NCBI RefSeq assembly: GCF_008123515.1
Contig: NZ_VSSR01000014.1
Coordinates: 43,962 to 107,961, forward strand
From: Bradyrhizobium cytisi
GTDB lineage: Bacteria; Pseudomonadota; Alphaproteobacteria; Rhizobiales; Xanthobacteraceae
Reading direction: 5' to 3'
Length of the DNA stretch: 64,000 nucleotides
Part shown: piece after piece, positions 1 through 10,341 of the stretch
Layout: every line of letters starts with the position of its first letter
How positions within the stretch are numbered: position 1 is the stretch's first letter
Position numbers and translations under genes: made by a program
Notes under the pieces: generated by a model
Databases searched by the model: none
What the model was told of the DNA's origin: nothing
The model's input: the letters and a program-made list of their open reading frames with translations, nothing else

Positions 1-731
1 TGCGCTGTTGCTCATTCGGCGGATCTCGAGCCAGTGGTCAGCGAGCCATGCTGTTTCCAACCGCACGAAAATAGCTGCATTGTCTTCTGTGAGATTGTTG
101 TGATCGGCGCCTGCAAGGCAGGTCCATACGTCTTTGTCACCGACCGCACGTGTGGTGTTAGGCTTCTTACCCGCCCGGCCAAACGCTGGCCTATGTCAGA
201 GCAGCCGTGGCTTGAAAAGGCAATCGCAGCCGATATCGCCAACAGCAGCGAAGTTCCTGTTGAGAACCTCTATGAATCCCTTGCTACAGCGCGACACCGC
301 CAATTCGTCTTCATCGCAAGATAGGTAGCTAATCGGCGTCGTTTTCCGCCCAATTTGCAGCCTTTTTCACCGACGCCGCAGGCCCGGCCCAGTATCACTC
401 CCAAGAGGCGCTCTCCGATTTTGACAAGCTGGCAGTGGCGAGGCGGGCTCTCGATTTCGTGAGACCGTTTTCTTGAGGTATCGGCGCAGGAATAACTCCT
501 CTGCGGACGGAAGCCATTGATCGAACGGGCAGGCCACTTCGCCGCAAAGCACTTCCGATAGGTTCAGGTAAAACTGGCAAGCTGCGGTTGTCCATCACGC
601 AAGGGCCCGCCCGGTAGATGGAAGTATCGGGACCCCGATTGAATGTGCCCGGGTGAAATCTTGAGTCCCGCGCATCTCGTTGCATCGCGAAAACGCCGCA
701 TCCTGTCAAAGTCAGGCCCTCCCCTGAAGCT
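1..731. other. No recognisable gene; flank downstream of fixX
   Basis: This stretch lies 3' of the fixBCX genes. It contains only short overlapping open frames on both strands. None has a convincing ribosome binding site, a family motif or good context, and I found no hairpin followed by a T-run that would end the fix transcript. I see nothing I can name here. Confidence 0.4.
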
Positions 732-1046
732 TCAACCAAACTTGAATAGCACACCGTAACCGCCCCGTGGGTAGCTCCACTTGATATCACCGCTTTCTTC
801 GCAAATCACCCGGCAGGTGCCGCACTCGAGACACCCGTCGACTGTAACCTCAACATGACCTTTATCGTTGAGCTCGTAGCACCGTGCTGGGCAAGCCTTC
901 AGCATCGACAAGAGCCGCGACGATGGCGTGGTGTGCGGCCGCACCTTGATATGGGCGCGGCCGGAATCAACAAGATAACGGTTGTAGAATAGTTTGTCCT
1001 CGACACGTTGGGATGGCTCGCTCGGCATTGATTCTGGCTCCGTCAA
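732..1046 (-). CDS. fixX: FixX, ferredoxin-like protein of the FixABCX complex
   Basis: A 104-residue ferredoxin-like protein. It is the small iron-sulfur subunit that works with FixC in the electron-bifurcating FixABCX complex, which supplies low-potential electrons to nitrogenase. The sequence shows the family's N-terminal [11 protein letters not shown] block (residues about 17-27), ACPARCYEL near the middle, and a [11 protein letters not shown] motif near the C-terminus. These supply the cysteines for one [4Fe-4S] cluster. Length is about usual for FixX. It starts 23 bases after fixC and is last in the operon. An internal ATG seven codons in is an alternative start. The identification is secure from sequence and position. 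Confidence 0.95.
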   Translation of the reverse strand: MTEPESMPSEPSQRVEDKLFYNRYLVDSGRAHIKVRPHTTPSSRLLSMLKACPARCYELNDKGHVEVTVDGCLECGTCRVICEESGDIKWSYPRGGYGVLFKFG

Positions 1047-1069
1047 TCGTCGTTATCTTTGCTTCGTGA

Positions 1070-2377
1070 TCAGCGCCAGGCCCGGGCAATGCGGAGCGCA
1101 TCGCTGAACAGTCCACTCCACGATCGCGCCTTGATGAATGAATTCAGCATCAGCTTCTCTTTTTCGAGCTTTGGTGTGCCGTCGACGCGCACGTAATCCT
1201 GCATCGCCTTGGAGAAGAGCTGCGGATATGTGAGAAAGAAGTTCTGCGAGTGGGTATGCAACACTGCCGGCATATCCTTGTACTTCTTCAGGTCCTTGAT
1301 TACGAAGGAGTCATTCAGCATTTTTTTGTAAAGCGAAAGATTTTTCGCCGTCATCGGATCATTTCGCGATTTGATAAGACAGATCGCTTCCGCCGCGATA
1401 CGGCCCGACGTCATCGCCAGATTGGACCCCTCGCGATGGATGGCGTTGTTGAGCTGGGCGGCGTCTCCGACGACGACCCAGCCCTCACCACAAAGCTGCG
1501 GGATGGCCTTGTACCCACCTTCGGGGATCAAGTGCGCGGAATATTCCTTTACTTCCGAACCCTCGATGAGCGGCGCGACGGAGGGGTGACGCTTGAAGCC
1601 CTCGAGCAGGCCGTATGGCGTCTCGCCGGTACGCTGGAAGTCGGCAACAAGACAGCCAATACCGAGCGAGATGCATTCCTTGTTGGAATAGATGAAGCCC
1701 ATGCCGGTCATTCCGCGGGAGATGGTTCCGACGGCTTCGATGACGACCCCCTCGTCGCCTTTGAGGTTGAAGCGCGCATCGATTGTCTCGCGCGACAGGA
1801 AATGCATCTCCTTGACCGCGAGTGCGACCTTGTCCGATTTCGGCAGCTCTCTTATCCCCGCACCCGTCCCGAGCACTCCGTTCACGCCCTCGGCAAGCAC
1901 GACGACATCTGCATGGATTTCACCCCCATCGCGGTCTGTGCGCACCCCGACGACCCTCCCATGGGAATCCTGGAGGAGTTCGGTCACCGTGGTCTCGCAC
2001 AGCACCGTAGCGCCGGCCTCGCGGACCTTCTGCGAGAACCATTTATCGAACTGAGCGCGGATGATGGTGTAGCGGTTCGGCTTCTCCTCATTGAAATCAT
2101 CGGAGCGATAGTGAAGCCCCGTGTGCGACCGCTCGTCCATGATCCAGAAGCGCTGCTCGACCAGATGCCGCTCAAGCGGAGCATCTTCGCGGAAATCGGG
2201 GATCAGCTTCTCCAGCATATCGGCATAGAGGATGGCCCCTTGCACGTTCTTCGACCCCGAATACTCGCCGCGCTCCAGCTGCAGCACTTTCAGGCCACGC
2301 TCGGCCATGGTAAGCGCCGCCGCATTCCCGCCCATGCCAGCACCGACGACGATCGCGTCGAATTTTTCCTCGATCAT
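1070..2377 (-). CDS. fixC: FixC, ETF-quinone oxidoreductase-like flavoprotein
   Basis: A 435-residue flavoprotein related to ETF:ubiquinone oxidoreductase. In the FixABCX complex it takes one branch of the bifurcated electrons to quinone at the membrane. The N-terminus holds a dinucleotide-binding fold, [14 protein letters not shown] followed by an acidic LQLERGE about residue 35, for FAD. A second FAD motif, [13 protein letters not shown], lies near residue 300. Length matches the family. Eleven bases separate it from fixB, and fixX follows. No frame damage is seen, so fixC looks functional although the fixA gene of this operon is decayed. Confidence 0.96.
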   Translation of the reverse strand: MIEEKFDAIVVGAGMGGNAAALTMAERGLKVLQLERGEYSGSKNVQGAILYADMLEKLIPDFREDAPLERHLVEQRFWIMDERSHTGLHYRSDDFNEEKPNRYTIIRAQFDKWFSQKVREAGATVLCETTVTELLQDSHGRVVGVRTDRDGGEIHADVVVLAEGVNGVLGTGAGIRELPKSDKVALAVKEMHFLSRETIDARFNLKGDEGVVIEAVGTISRGMTGMGFIYSNKECISLGIGCLVADFQRTGETPYGLLEGFKRHPSVAPLIEGSEVKEYSAHLIPEGGYKAIPQLCGEGWVVVGDAAQLNNAIHREGSNLAMTSGRIAAEAICLIKSRNDPMTAKNLSLYKKMLNDSFVIKDLKKYKDMPAVLHTHSQNFFLTYPQLFSKAMQDYVRVDGTPKLEKEKLMLNSFIKARSWSGLFSDALRIARAWR

Positions 2378-2388
2378 AACAAGCTCCC

Positions 2389-3504
2389 CTAGCCGGCGAT
2401 GCGGTCGTGCGAGTGCGGCGACAGCCGCGCGCGGAATGCAGAGGTCAATGCCGGCAACAGTCGAATGGCGTCGGTGACGATGCCGATATGGGCGAAGTCG
2501 AAGATCGGGGCGTTCTTGTCGGTATTGATGGCAACGATGAGGTCGCCACCCTCCACTCCGACGCGATGCTGGATCGCCCCGGAAATACCGGCCGCGATAT
2601 AAAGCTTTGGCCTAATGGTTTTCCCAGTCTGGCCGATTTGTCGGTCCGAGGTGACCCAGCCCTTCTGGACCAGCGGCCGCGAACAGCCATATTCGGCGCC
2701 AAGCACGTCTGCGAGCTGGTGCACCAGTTGGAAGTTCTCAGGCGATCCCAGACCGAGCCCTCCAGCGACGACCACGTCGGCATAGGCAAGGTTGGACTTT
2801 GTAGAATCGCGGTCCGGCAGGAACGAGAGGACTTTTGTGACGATATCTTCTTCTACAAGCCCGAGCGGATGCGAGATGACGCGCCAGACGGCGCCCGTCA
2901 CGCGCTCAGGCATCGGCATCACGCGCGGGCGGACGGTTGCCATCTGTGGACGAGAGTTGAGTGTGTAGATCGTGCACAATAGTGAGCCGCCAAACGTGGG
3001 CCGGGTCGCTGCAAGCGAGCCGTCGGCATCGACATCGAGCTCGGTGCAGTCGGCAGTTAGGCCGGTGAGCAGTGTGGTGGCCACTGAGCCGGCGAGATCG
3101 CGGCCGAGTGTAGTTGCCCCTAGGAGTAGGATTTCCGGCTTGTACGTATTGACCAGCTCTGACAGGGCCTTGGTATAGGACTCGTTGCGATAATCGGCCA
3201 AGAGAGGATCCGCGACGATATAGGCGAGGTCGGCGCCGTAGCAGAAGGATTCGGCGACCGCCTGCTGCGTTGTCTCCCCGACCGGGCCGATGACAACCGC
3301 GGCGAGGTCGACGTTGAGCTTGTCGGCGAGCCGGCGGCCGGCACCCATCAGCTCCCAGGAGACGGGGTGCACAACACCGCGTTCCTGCTCGATGAAGACC
3401 CAGACGTGCTTATACGCCTTAAATCGTTCGGGTAGCTCCCTCTTGGTCGCCGCGCGACCACCACCCGCGGCCGGAGCTGCGCTTTTGGGTGCGGTGCTCA
3501 TCAT
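2389..3504 (-). CDS. fixB: FixB, electron transfer flavoprotein alpha-type subunit
   Basis: A 371-residue ETF alpha-like subunit. It normally forms a heterodimer with FixA that binds FAD and passes electrons from NADH. The C-terminal FAD domain is recognisable: [11 protein letters not shown] about residue 250, [31 protein letters not shown] and [14 protein letters not shown] chose the ATG at 3504 because GGGAG lies six bases upstream and the ATG overlaps the stop of the decayed fixA frame (ATGA). The in-frame ATG four codons upstream would lie inside fixA. FixB here lacks an intact local partner, so a functional FixA must come from another locus if the complex works. Confidence 0.95.
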   Translation of the reverse strand: MMSTAPKSAAPAAGGGRAATKRELPERFKAYKHVWVFIEQERGVVHPVSWELMGAGRRLADKLNVDLAAVVIGPVGETTQQAVAESFCYGADLAYIVADPLLADYRNESYTKALSELVNTYKPEILLLGATTLGRDLAGSVATTLLTGLTADCTELDVDADGSLAATRPTFGGSLLCTIYTLNSRPQMATVRPRVMPMPERVTGAVWRVISHPLGLVEEDIVTKVLSFLPDRDSTKSNLAYADVVVAGGLGLGSPENFQLVHQLADVLGAEYGCSRPLVQKGWVTSDRQIGQTGKTIRPKLYIAAGISGAIQHRVGVEGGDLIVAINTDKNAPIFDFAHIGIVTDAIRLLPALTSAFRARLSPHSHDRIAG

Positions 3505-4183
3505 CTGTACTCCCATCCGTTGTTCAGTAGCGGCTCGCCAGCGGAGCGCGCTCCGCCCCCAGCTTTGAATTCGCGCTTGAGGATTGCTTCAGTTAAAAGT
3601 TCGGCCGGGTGCCCGCCGCCATTCAGTCAGCACCGCCTGGCAGCAGCGCGGGGCCAAGACAGACATTCCTCGATGTGTCGGCGAGCCCGGAAGCACGCGT
3701 TTCGGGTTCTCCGCGCCGGTCACGCGAGCCGATCGATTGGTCCCCCTCATCTTCCAGATGCAACCGAGTTGGAACGGATCGAGGATGTGGCAGAGGCTCG
3801 GCTGATATCATTATCCGCCGCGTGCTTGCCGGTGAAAACGCGCTCCCCCGCTCCGAATGCCCTCGAGATCTTGCCGATTGCAGCGACAAGCCCGCAACTC
3901 TTGGCGAGGGCACGAGCGCCGGCGGTCAAACCGCCGGTCAACGGCGCCGCGCGACCGGCGCTGGAGAGCAAGGACTGTCCCCGCGAAACCTCGGCCATGG
4001 ATCGGCCAACGGGGGTGATTTCGTCGACGAACCTTTGGCGCGGATCAAGCGCAGCTTTCAGCTCAGCCGGGTCGGAATATGCGACCATCGCTTTGGCATC
4101 GCGACGCATCATGGTGCCGACAGGCAGCGCGCGCGAACCTGCGCGGCGTCAAAAACACAATCGATGCGGACCAAGATGTGCAT
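3501..4183 (-). pseudogene. fixA: Decayed fixA (ETF beta-type subunit) directly upstream of fixB
   Basis: Broken reading frames that together follow the FixA pattern. The frame starts MHILVRI..DAAQVRA at 4183 with GGAG seven bases upstream. It shifts within a CG-repeat near 4130 and continues with PVGT-MMRR, a stretch ending AAIGKISRAFGA and VFTGK (to about 3827). These align in order with FixA's N-terminal half. After a shortened gap comes GSPT and a third frame ending [14 protein letters not shown], with its stop at 3501-3503 overlapping the fixB start. About 200 bases appear missing between VFTGK and GSPT compared with FixA's usual spacing. The gene has at least three frame changes plus that deletion, so it cannot make FixA. 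It shows the operon was once fixABCX. Confidence 0.8.
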
Positions 4184-4625
4184 GCGCTTCTCCAGATTAG
4201 CTGAGCATATGTAGCAATTGTCGTACCAATTGCGCAGGCGATGAAAATTGAGCGCCAATACAGAATCTTACTGAAGGAAATCGGTCGGCAGCCTCGCACG
4301 ACGATCGGAACATTCGATAACCGTGCCGAGGCGTGTCCGGAATGCGACACAAGATAGTCATCCGAATCTGGCGCGCTTTCCTCGCCAAATGTGCGCTTCC
4401 CGCTGCCGGCGTACCATTGCAGGAGATAGGTGCGCCATGGGCACCAGCTTGAAAGGATGGACATACCAGAGCTCAGTCGCGATTGGACGTTAAGGAGAGC
4501 CGAGTGAGTGTTGAAGCTGCGGATCCGCGAGGCCGTAACTGCAACTTCCGTTTGAATTCGAAGCCATGGGTGGCTGTCAGGTTCTCCGAACCTTCACGGT
4601 CCAGAGCACGAGATATAAACTCAAT
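4184..4625. other. Spacer between nifW and the fixA remnant
   Basis: No gene is recognised. A weak sigma-54-like element reads TGGTACGCCGGCAGC on the minus strand at 4402-4416. It has correct GG-N10-GC spacing but CA in place of the conserved TT, and no TGT-N10-ACA site upstream. It may be the relic of a fixABCX promoter. If it is dead, fixBCX must rely on read-through from the nifV promoter or on a promoter I cannot see. Confidence 0.35.
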
Positions 4626-4958
4626 TCACTCCAAGGAACCGAGCTGGACCAATGCTGAATGCTTGTTCGGTTGTGGTGCGGCCGCATCCTTCAGGACCTT
4701 AAACACGCGCTGTTCGATCGGGGAGGACGTGACGAAGTCGGCATAGGCGCGCTCAAGCGTAGCCTTGCAACGCAAGGCGATGTCAGGATCGGATGCACCG
4801 GTCAACTCCTCGCCTGCGAGATATTGACCCATGCGACGCAGGATATGAAGCCGCGCCACGTTGATGATTTTCGCGTCGTACTCGACGCCGAGCAGTGCAA
4901 AAAACTCCTCTGCCGCCGAGGCCTTGTTCAATTGCGAAAGGATGCCGTCCGTCGTCAT
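4626..4958 (-). CDS. nifW: NifW, nitrogenase stabilising/protective protein
   Basis: A 110-residue NifW. The family associates with the MoFe protein and is needed for full activity, especially under oxygen exposure; its exact action is not settled. The sequence shows the usual features: an N-terminal EEFFALLGVEYD, a central ARLHILRRMGQYL, and a following helix with ALERAYADFV. The start at 4958 is supported by GGAGG seven bases upstream; longer upstream frames are not nifW-like. It lies 88 bases after nifV and was probably transcribed with it from the sigma-54 promoter at 6262-6276. Confidence 0.93.
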   Translation of the reverse strand: MTTDGILSQLNKASAAEEFFALLGVEYDAKIINVARLHILRRMGQYLAGEELTGASDPDIALRCKATLERAYADFVTSSPIEQRVFKVLKDAAAPQPNKHSALVQLGSLE

Positions 4959-5046
4959 TCTCAACCTCCATCTAGATCCGCGCCCGGAAACCATCCAGGC
5001 CGAATGTTTCAACCTGATCGCGCGACGCGCATGGCTGACCAACCGA

Positions 5047-6226
5047 TCACCCGCCGTTGACGAGCGAGCCCTCGTGAATCTCGCGCCAGATCGCCACCAC
5101 CGTTTCCTGGGCAACCGCGCCTTTGTGCTCGATAGCATGCTTGCGGACGCGCGCGAGGATGGTCTCCGTTTGCTCGGCGGTGACCGAGAGCTGCAACTCG
5201 GACAACAGCGCAGTGATCGCGGCAAGCCCTGAATGCTTGCCGATCACAATGTGGTGGGAGCGGCCCAGCAATCCCGGGTCCAGCGCTTGGTAGACGCCGG
5301 TCTTTTAACAGCCCATCGACGTGGATGCCGGATTCATGGGTGAAGACATGCTCGCCGACAATCGCCTTGTTGAGCGGAATGGTGCGGCACGCTGCGGCCG
5401 CAACGGCGGCCGCGACTTTCTCCAGTTCGGATAGCAGCACGCCAGTATCGCGGCCGTAGAGCTGACTGAGTACGACGGCAACTTCCTCCAGCGGCGCATT
5501 GCCGGCTCGCTCGCCCAGGCCATTGACCGTCACAGAGGCGTGGGTTGCACCAGCCTTGATCGCCGCCAGCGTATTAGCCGTCGCCAGTCCAAGATCGTCA
5601 TGGCCGTGGAATTCGAGCTCGAGATCGGTGCTGGCGCGCAGTGCCGCCATCAGCCCGAAGGACGCGTCGGGATCGAGCACGCTCAGCGTATCCGCGACAC
5701 GAAACCGCCGCGCGCCGGCCTCCTTGGCCGTTGCTATCAGGTCGATCAGGAAGTTGACATCGGCACGCGAAGAGACTGCGCCACTCACTGCGACATCCAG
5801 TCGCTTGTCACGAGCATAGCCCACGATGCGCTTCACCCGCTCCAGCGCGGCCAAACGGCCGCCACCGAGTTTCGCCGCAATCTGCACGTCGGACGACGGA
5901 ATCGATAGGTTGACCATCGAAACGCCGGCCTCGATCGCCGCATCGACGTCCGCCGGTTTCATCCGGCACCAGCCGATGATCGTGGCCGCAAGGCCCGCTT
6001 CGGCGACCGCTCGGATCGCGGTAATCTCTTCCTGACCCATCGCCGGCGTGCCGGCCTCGATCTCCGTGATTCCGGCCCCCGCCAGCGCACGCGCGATCGA
6101 GACCTTCTCCGTTGCCGTGAAGGCCACGCCGGGCGCCTGTTCGCGGTCGCGCAACGTAGTGTCATTAAGGACTATGGACCTCGACCGATCTTTGTCGAGC
6201 CCGGTGATTGCGGCAGCGAACGCCAT
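5047..6226 (-). CDS. nifV: NifV, homocitrate synthase, with a one-base frameshift
   Basis: Homocitrate synthase condenses acetyl-CoA with 2-oxoglutarate; homocitrate is the organic part of FeMo-co. The first frame has [15 protein letters not shown] near residue 20, [10 protein letters not shown] with metal-binding histidines, and [15 protein letters not shown], all typical of the DRE-TIM family. The frame breaks at an A4 run (5303-5306) after DGLLK. With one A fewer it would read [19 protein letters not shown] and continue to the real C-terminus ending at 5047, giving a normal-length protein. As written, the protein would carry an unrelated tail to 5009. This may be a sequencing or assembly error or a real lesion. 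The start has GGAG eight bases upstream. Confidence 0.88.
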
Positions 6227-6261
6227 CAGCGGCTCCGTGTGTTAATTCCGGAAGCTCTTCA

Positions 6262-6276
6262 GCAACTGCCGTGCCA
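6262..6276 (-). promoter_or_regulatory. Sigma-54 (-24/-12) promoter of nifV-nifW
   Basis: Reads TGGCACGGCAGTTGC on the minus strand, a full match to TGGCAC-N5-TTGC with GG-N10-GC spacing. It lies about 35 bases upstream of the nifV start and has a perfect NifA-type site 58 bases further upstream. Confidence 0.9.
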
Positions 6277-6333
6277 ACCCGTTCGAATTCCCAAGAACCT
6301 CTGAATGACCTCGAATTTTAGATGACTCGGGTG

Positions 6334-6349
6334 TGTCGCAAATCCGACA
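6334..6349. promoter_or_regulatory. NifA upstream activator site for nifV
   Basis: TGT-CGCAAATCCG-ACA, a perfect TGT-N10-ACA site, placed 58 bases upstream of the -24 box. Position and match are as expected for NifA binding. Confidence 0.85.
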
Positions 6350-6815
6350 GGGTGGAAACGGCGGAGCGCCAGGTTAGGTGGGCTTGCGACCGAGTTGAAG
6401 GCAGGCGCCGAGCTTGGAAGCTTGCTAGCCGGGCAACGGTTCGGCCCTCACCTCAAGCTGCAGCACTTCGGGGAAGGCGGGTGCATTCTGGGATGCGTGT
6501 TGAAGAAGTTTGAGCTGTCGGGTTCGGTCCAACCACAGGTCGGCGTTCGTAAACAAGTTCAGTAGGCGCGATCGAGAGGCGGATGTTAGCCTCGATCGTG
6601 CGTCAACATAGAACATCTCGGCGGTAAATGTGACGGTCGCCGTCGCCAAATATCACTCCGCGATCATCAGATGCCGCCGCCTCGGCCTTAGGCCGGGTGC
6701 GCGCAATCGTTTGCCCCGGCCTCTTTTCAAACCCGCAGTCTTCTCATGTGACAGCCGGCCGAAAGCTCGTCCGATATACCGGGAATCGCGCCGAGGAGGG
6801 GAATCCGTTATGAGC
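6350..6815. other. Spacer between nifQ and the nifV control region
   Basis: A 74-codon minus-strand frame (6425-6649) is open but has no resemblance I recognise, and its codons look unselected. No other signal is evident. I treat this as non-coding. Confidence 0.35.
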
Positions 6816-7544
6816 TCAGTCTTGCGAACTTGGGGCGGCTTGGACGGAGTCATCGAGACGACGCAGATGATCCCGCCGGCGTGCGGCCATCCGGCTCTGC
6901 CCGCTCTCCTCGCCGAAGCAAAGATCAAAATCATTGCATTCCGTACAGACCGGCGTGGTACACATCACCAGACCGTCATCTTCGCATAGCATGCGATAGA
7001 AGAAGCGCTTCCAGCGCATCTTCTTGGTGTTGCGAGCCGCTAACGGCCCGAAATGGCGCGTCAGGAGGCGGTACAATTCGTCCCGCTTCCGCAGACCGAG
7101 ATCTTCCCACAAGTGATTGGGCTCCATGGCACGCCGCGCGATCATCGTCGCCAACCAGCCGCCGACCTCGCCATGGGTGGAACGTTGCGCAAGCAGGAGG
7201 TCGCGCACCATAATTGTCTCGTCAGGAACCGGTAACGCGGACTGTTCGCGCCAGGTACACCTTCTGAGCGGGGTGGACGGGAAGTATTGCACAAGGAGCG
7301 CATTGAGCTCCTGGTTGGTCAAGCCAGCCCGTTCGGGAAGTTGGCCGCCATCCATAGCGGATGCGGCGAGAACGCAAGCGAGCACATGACGATCGAAATC
7401 GTCATTGTCGCGGATGTCGACTTCTGTTGGATGGCGCCCAGTCAGAAGGCCGTAGAGCTCACTTACATCGCGCTGCTCGGCGACGTGAGCTGCCGATACG
7501 GGAGGTGACACCGTATCGGCCAATTTTCTTTGTGTACCAATCAT
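6816..7544 (-). CDS. nifQ: NifQ, molybdenum donor for FeMo-co synthesis
   Basis: NifQ is an iron-sulfur molybdoprotein that delivers Mo to the NifEN/NifH complex during FeMo-co assembly. The 242-residue product carries the diagnostic C-terminal cysteine array C-x4-C-x2-C-x5-C (CTTPVCTECNDFDLC, about residue 200). Upstream of it is the conserved RWKRFFYRMLCEDDG. The longer open frame would run back into nifH, so I placed the start at the ATG at 7544, 67 bases after nifH. It is second in the nifHQ operon, with a strong hairpin in the gap that could lower its expression relative to nifH. Confidence 0.92.
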   Translation of the reverse strand: MIGTQRKLADTVSPPVSAAHVAEQRDVSELYGLLTGRHPTEVDIRDNDDFDRHVLACVLAASAMDGGQLPERAGLTNQELNALLVQYFPSTPLRRCTWREQSALPVPDETIMVRDLLLAQRSTHGEVGGWLATMIARRAMEPNHLWEDLGLRKRDELYRLLTRHFGPLAARNTKKMRWKRFFYRMLCEDDGLVMCTTPVCTECNDFDLCFGEESGQSRMAARRRDHLRRLDDSVQAAPSSQD

Positions 7545-7573
7545 GAAGGTCCCCCCAGCTTCTGAGTGGACGA

Positions 7574-7604
7574 TGTCGGCCTTCCCGGGTCGAGAAGGCC
7601 GACA
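7574..7604 (-). repeat. Hairpin between nifH and nifQ
   Basis: A perfect 11-base stem: TGTCGGCCTTC at 7574-7584 pairs with GAAGGCCGACA at 7594-7604, with a 9-base loop. No T-run follows on the minus strand, so it is not a standard terminator. It sits just after the nifH stop and could protect the 3' end of nifH mRNA or partly attenuate nifQ. Confidence 0.75.
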
Positions 7605-7611
7605 ACATGAA

Positions 7612-8562
<951 letters not shown>

Positions 8563-8660
8563 TCAGAAACGTGGGCACACGGGTTTCGGGAAGGAGGCCA
8601 TCGCTCGCCATCGGCGTCGGCGTGCCCTCAGCCCTCACTCGTTGTTGCTGCATCCATTTA

Positions 8661-8675
8661 GCAACTGGCGTGCCA
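8661..8675 (-). promoter_or_regulatory. Sigma-54 promoter of nifHQ
   Basis: TGGCACGCCAGTTGC on the minus strand, a full consensus match with correct GG-N10-GC spacing, about 158 bases upstream of the nifH start. This implies a leader of roughly 150 bases. Confidence 0.92.
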
Positions 8676-8773
8676 TGTCGTTCGCACGCGCGTTAAGCGT
8701 CTGAGCATGCTGGACTAATAGCGCGGCGTCCGAGACTGGATGCCGTGGCGGACCCAACAGCGGCAAGGGCTTT

Positions 8774-8789
8774 TGACAGAAACCGGACA
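8774..8789. promoter_or_regulatory. Imperfect NifA site between nifH and the peroxiredoxin gene
   Basis: TGA-CAGAAACCGG-ACA on the plus strand, one mismatch from TGT-N10-ACA. It is about 100 bases upstream of the nifH -24 box and about 180 bases upstream of the peroxiredoxin -24 box. No perfect site was found between the two promoters, so this one may serve both. The assignment is tentative. Confidence 0.45.
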
Positions 8790-8971
8790 AAGCCCCGACG
8801 CGTGAATTCCACTACAAGCGCCGGGCGAAAGGGCGCGGAACGGGGAATGCCGGGCCTTAAGCCCGAGACGATTGAGAAGACCACACGGTGCTGGTCGGGT
8901 TCGAGGACACTGCCATCATCAAAGGTGAATGTTCCACGAGCGGCATGGCGGGTACTTGCCGTCGGATCGGG

Positions 8972-8986
8972 TGGCATATCGCTTGC
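8972..8986 (+). promoter_or_regulatory. Sigma-54 promoter of the peroxiredoxin gene
   Basis: TGGCATATCGCTTGC on the plus strand: TGGCAT, five bases, TTGC, with GG-N10-GC spacing. It ends about 52 bases before the peroxiredoxin ATG. It points away from nifH. Confidence 0.75.
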
Positions 8987-9038
8987 TTTGCTAGTCGCGG
9001 AACGCTGTTTCCGTGTGACGCGACGTTGTGAGGACAAT

Positions 9039-9593
9039 ATGCCTGGAATTGGAAGTAAGTTGCCGCCGTTCGAGATCACAGGCGTGAAGCCCGGCTTTCA
9101 CCTGCAAGAGGAGAACGGGCAGAGCGCCTTCGAGACGCTGACTGAGAGCAGTTTTCCCGGCAAATGGAAAGTCATCTTCTTCTACCCGAAGGATTTCACA
9201 TTTGTCTGCCCAACCGAAATCGCTGAGTTTGCCCGCCTGTCCAAGGATTTCGCCGATCGTGATGCAGTCGTACTTGGTGGCTCGACCGATAACGAGTTCT
9301 GCAAGCTCGCCTGGCGGCGCGAGCACAAGGACCTGCACCGTCTATCGATCTGGCAGTTTGCCGACACCAAGGGCGCACTGGTCGATGGCCTTGGAGTGCG
9401 CTCGCGTGATGGCATCGCGCATCGCTATACCTTCATCGTCGATCCGGAGAATACGATCCAGCATGTCTATGCGACGAGCCTCAATGTCGGCCGCAGCCCG
9501 ACGGACACGTTACGCGTTCTGGATGCGATACAGACTGATGAGCTCTGCCCTTGCAACCGCAAAATCGGCGGCGACACACTTAAAATTGCCTGA
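9039..9593 (+). CDS. Peroxiredoxin of the AhpC/2-Cys type
   Basis: A 184-residue thiol peroxidase that reduces H2O2, organic peroxides or peroxynitrite in the cytoplasm. The peroxidatic cysteine is in FYPKDFTFVCPTE (residues about 48-60) and a second cysteine pair, ELCPCN, is near the C-terminus as in 2-Cys enzymes. The start at ATG 9039 follows AGGACA and begins with the family's N-terminal KLPPFEITG. A longer upstream open frame includes the promoter and is not real. Its sigma-54 promoter suggests it is induced with nitrogenase. A NifA-dependent peroxiredoxin gene (prxS) is known in Rhizobium etli; whether this is its orthologue is not shown here. A likely role is protecting nitrogenase or handling bacteroid peroxide. 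Confidence 0.93.
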   Translation: MPGIGSKLPPFEITGVKPGFHLQEENGQSAFETLTESSFPGKWKVIFFYPKDFTFVCPTEIAEFARLSKDFADRDAVVLGGSTDNEFCKLAWRREHKDLHRLSIWQFADTKGALVDGLGVRSRDGIAHRYTFIVDPENTIQHVYATSLNVGRSPTDTLRVLDAIQTDELCPCNRKIGGDTLKIA

Positions 9594-10341
9594 GGCAACA
9601 TGTCGATCGTGCATTTGAAGGAGCAGCTCCCGCGTTCGAAGGAGGTCAGATTCAATCGTTTGTCGACGATACCAGATGGACCTTAACGCAAATACGGCCT
9701 GCTGCTAGCGAGTGCGGGCGCGACCCGCAATTCAGTTCTCATAGCGGCCATGGAGTCTGCCGCGGCCGCCGCGCTGTTCGCGCGCGGCAGTCGCGGCGGC
9801 GAAACCGATGGTCTCGATGATGACGATGAACAATGTTCACCACCGCTTTTCTCACCTCACATCAAATCCCGAATACAAGAGGATGCCGGCGCGGCTCCGC
9901 ATGAACACACAAATGCTTGTACGCTTCTGCGCCTGCTAGAGGCGCATCTCCTGCCGGAGTTCCTTTATATTGTTGCCTTAGGCCGGACCGCGATTATTCC
10001 CTTTTTTCTGCCGCTTACCGGCCTGCAAATTCATCGGGGGATCTGCGTCGGCCGGAGGCCGCTAACGATATGCTGTAGGCCGACGATGCCGGCGCCCCTC
10101 GGACTCGGAAAAACGGTCCCAAGCTCCCTCTTGGGGGCACTCTCGGTTTCAGTCGCGGCGTCTTGAGAGGGGTGGACGGCAGCGAGAGACAGCTCAGTGC
10201 CGAATGACGTCTGCCGGCCGGGCTGATGATCCGCCGGCACGCTCGCGGACCGCATTTCCGGGTGGTAGATCTATATTCAAAAATGCGCCTTTAAGTCGCT
10301 GATTGAAACCATGACAATCGATGAGATCTAGGCCAAGTGGG
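9594..10341. other. Intergenic region after the peroxiredoxin gene
   Basis: Short open frames occur on both strands (for example 9750-10166 plus) with arginine- and proline-rich shadow translations. Nothing resembles a known protein. A small TTGCC-TGA-GGCAA hairpin covers the peroxiredoxin stop codon, but it has no T-run. Confidence 0.4.

Noticed and set aside
1250..2392. A 380-codon plus-strand frame
   Set aside because: Shadow of fixC, whose FAD motifs are plain on the minus strand.
4402..4416. TGGTACGCCGGCAGC as the active fixBCX promoter
   Set aside because: Spacing is right, but the -12 box lacks TT and no NifA site lies upstream; kept only as a possible relic.
8946..8959. TGGCGGGTACTTGC before the peroxiredoxin
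   Set aside because: GG-to-GC spacing is 9 bases; the properly spaced element at 8972-8986 is better.
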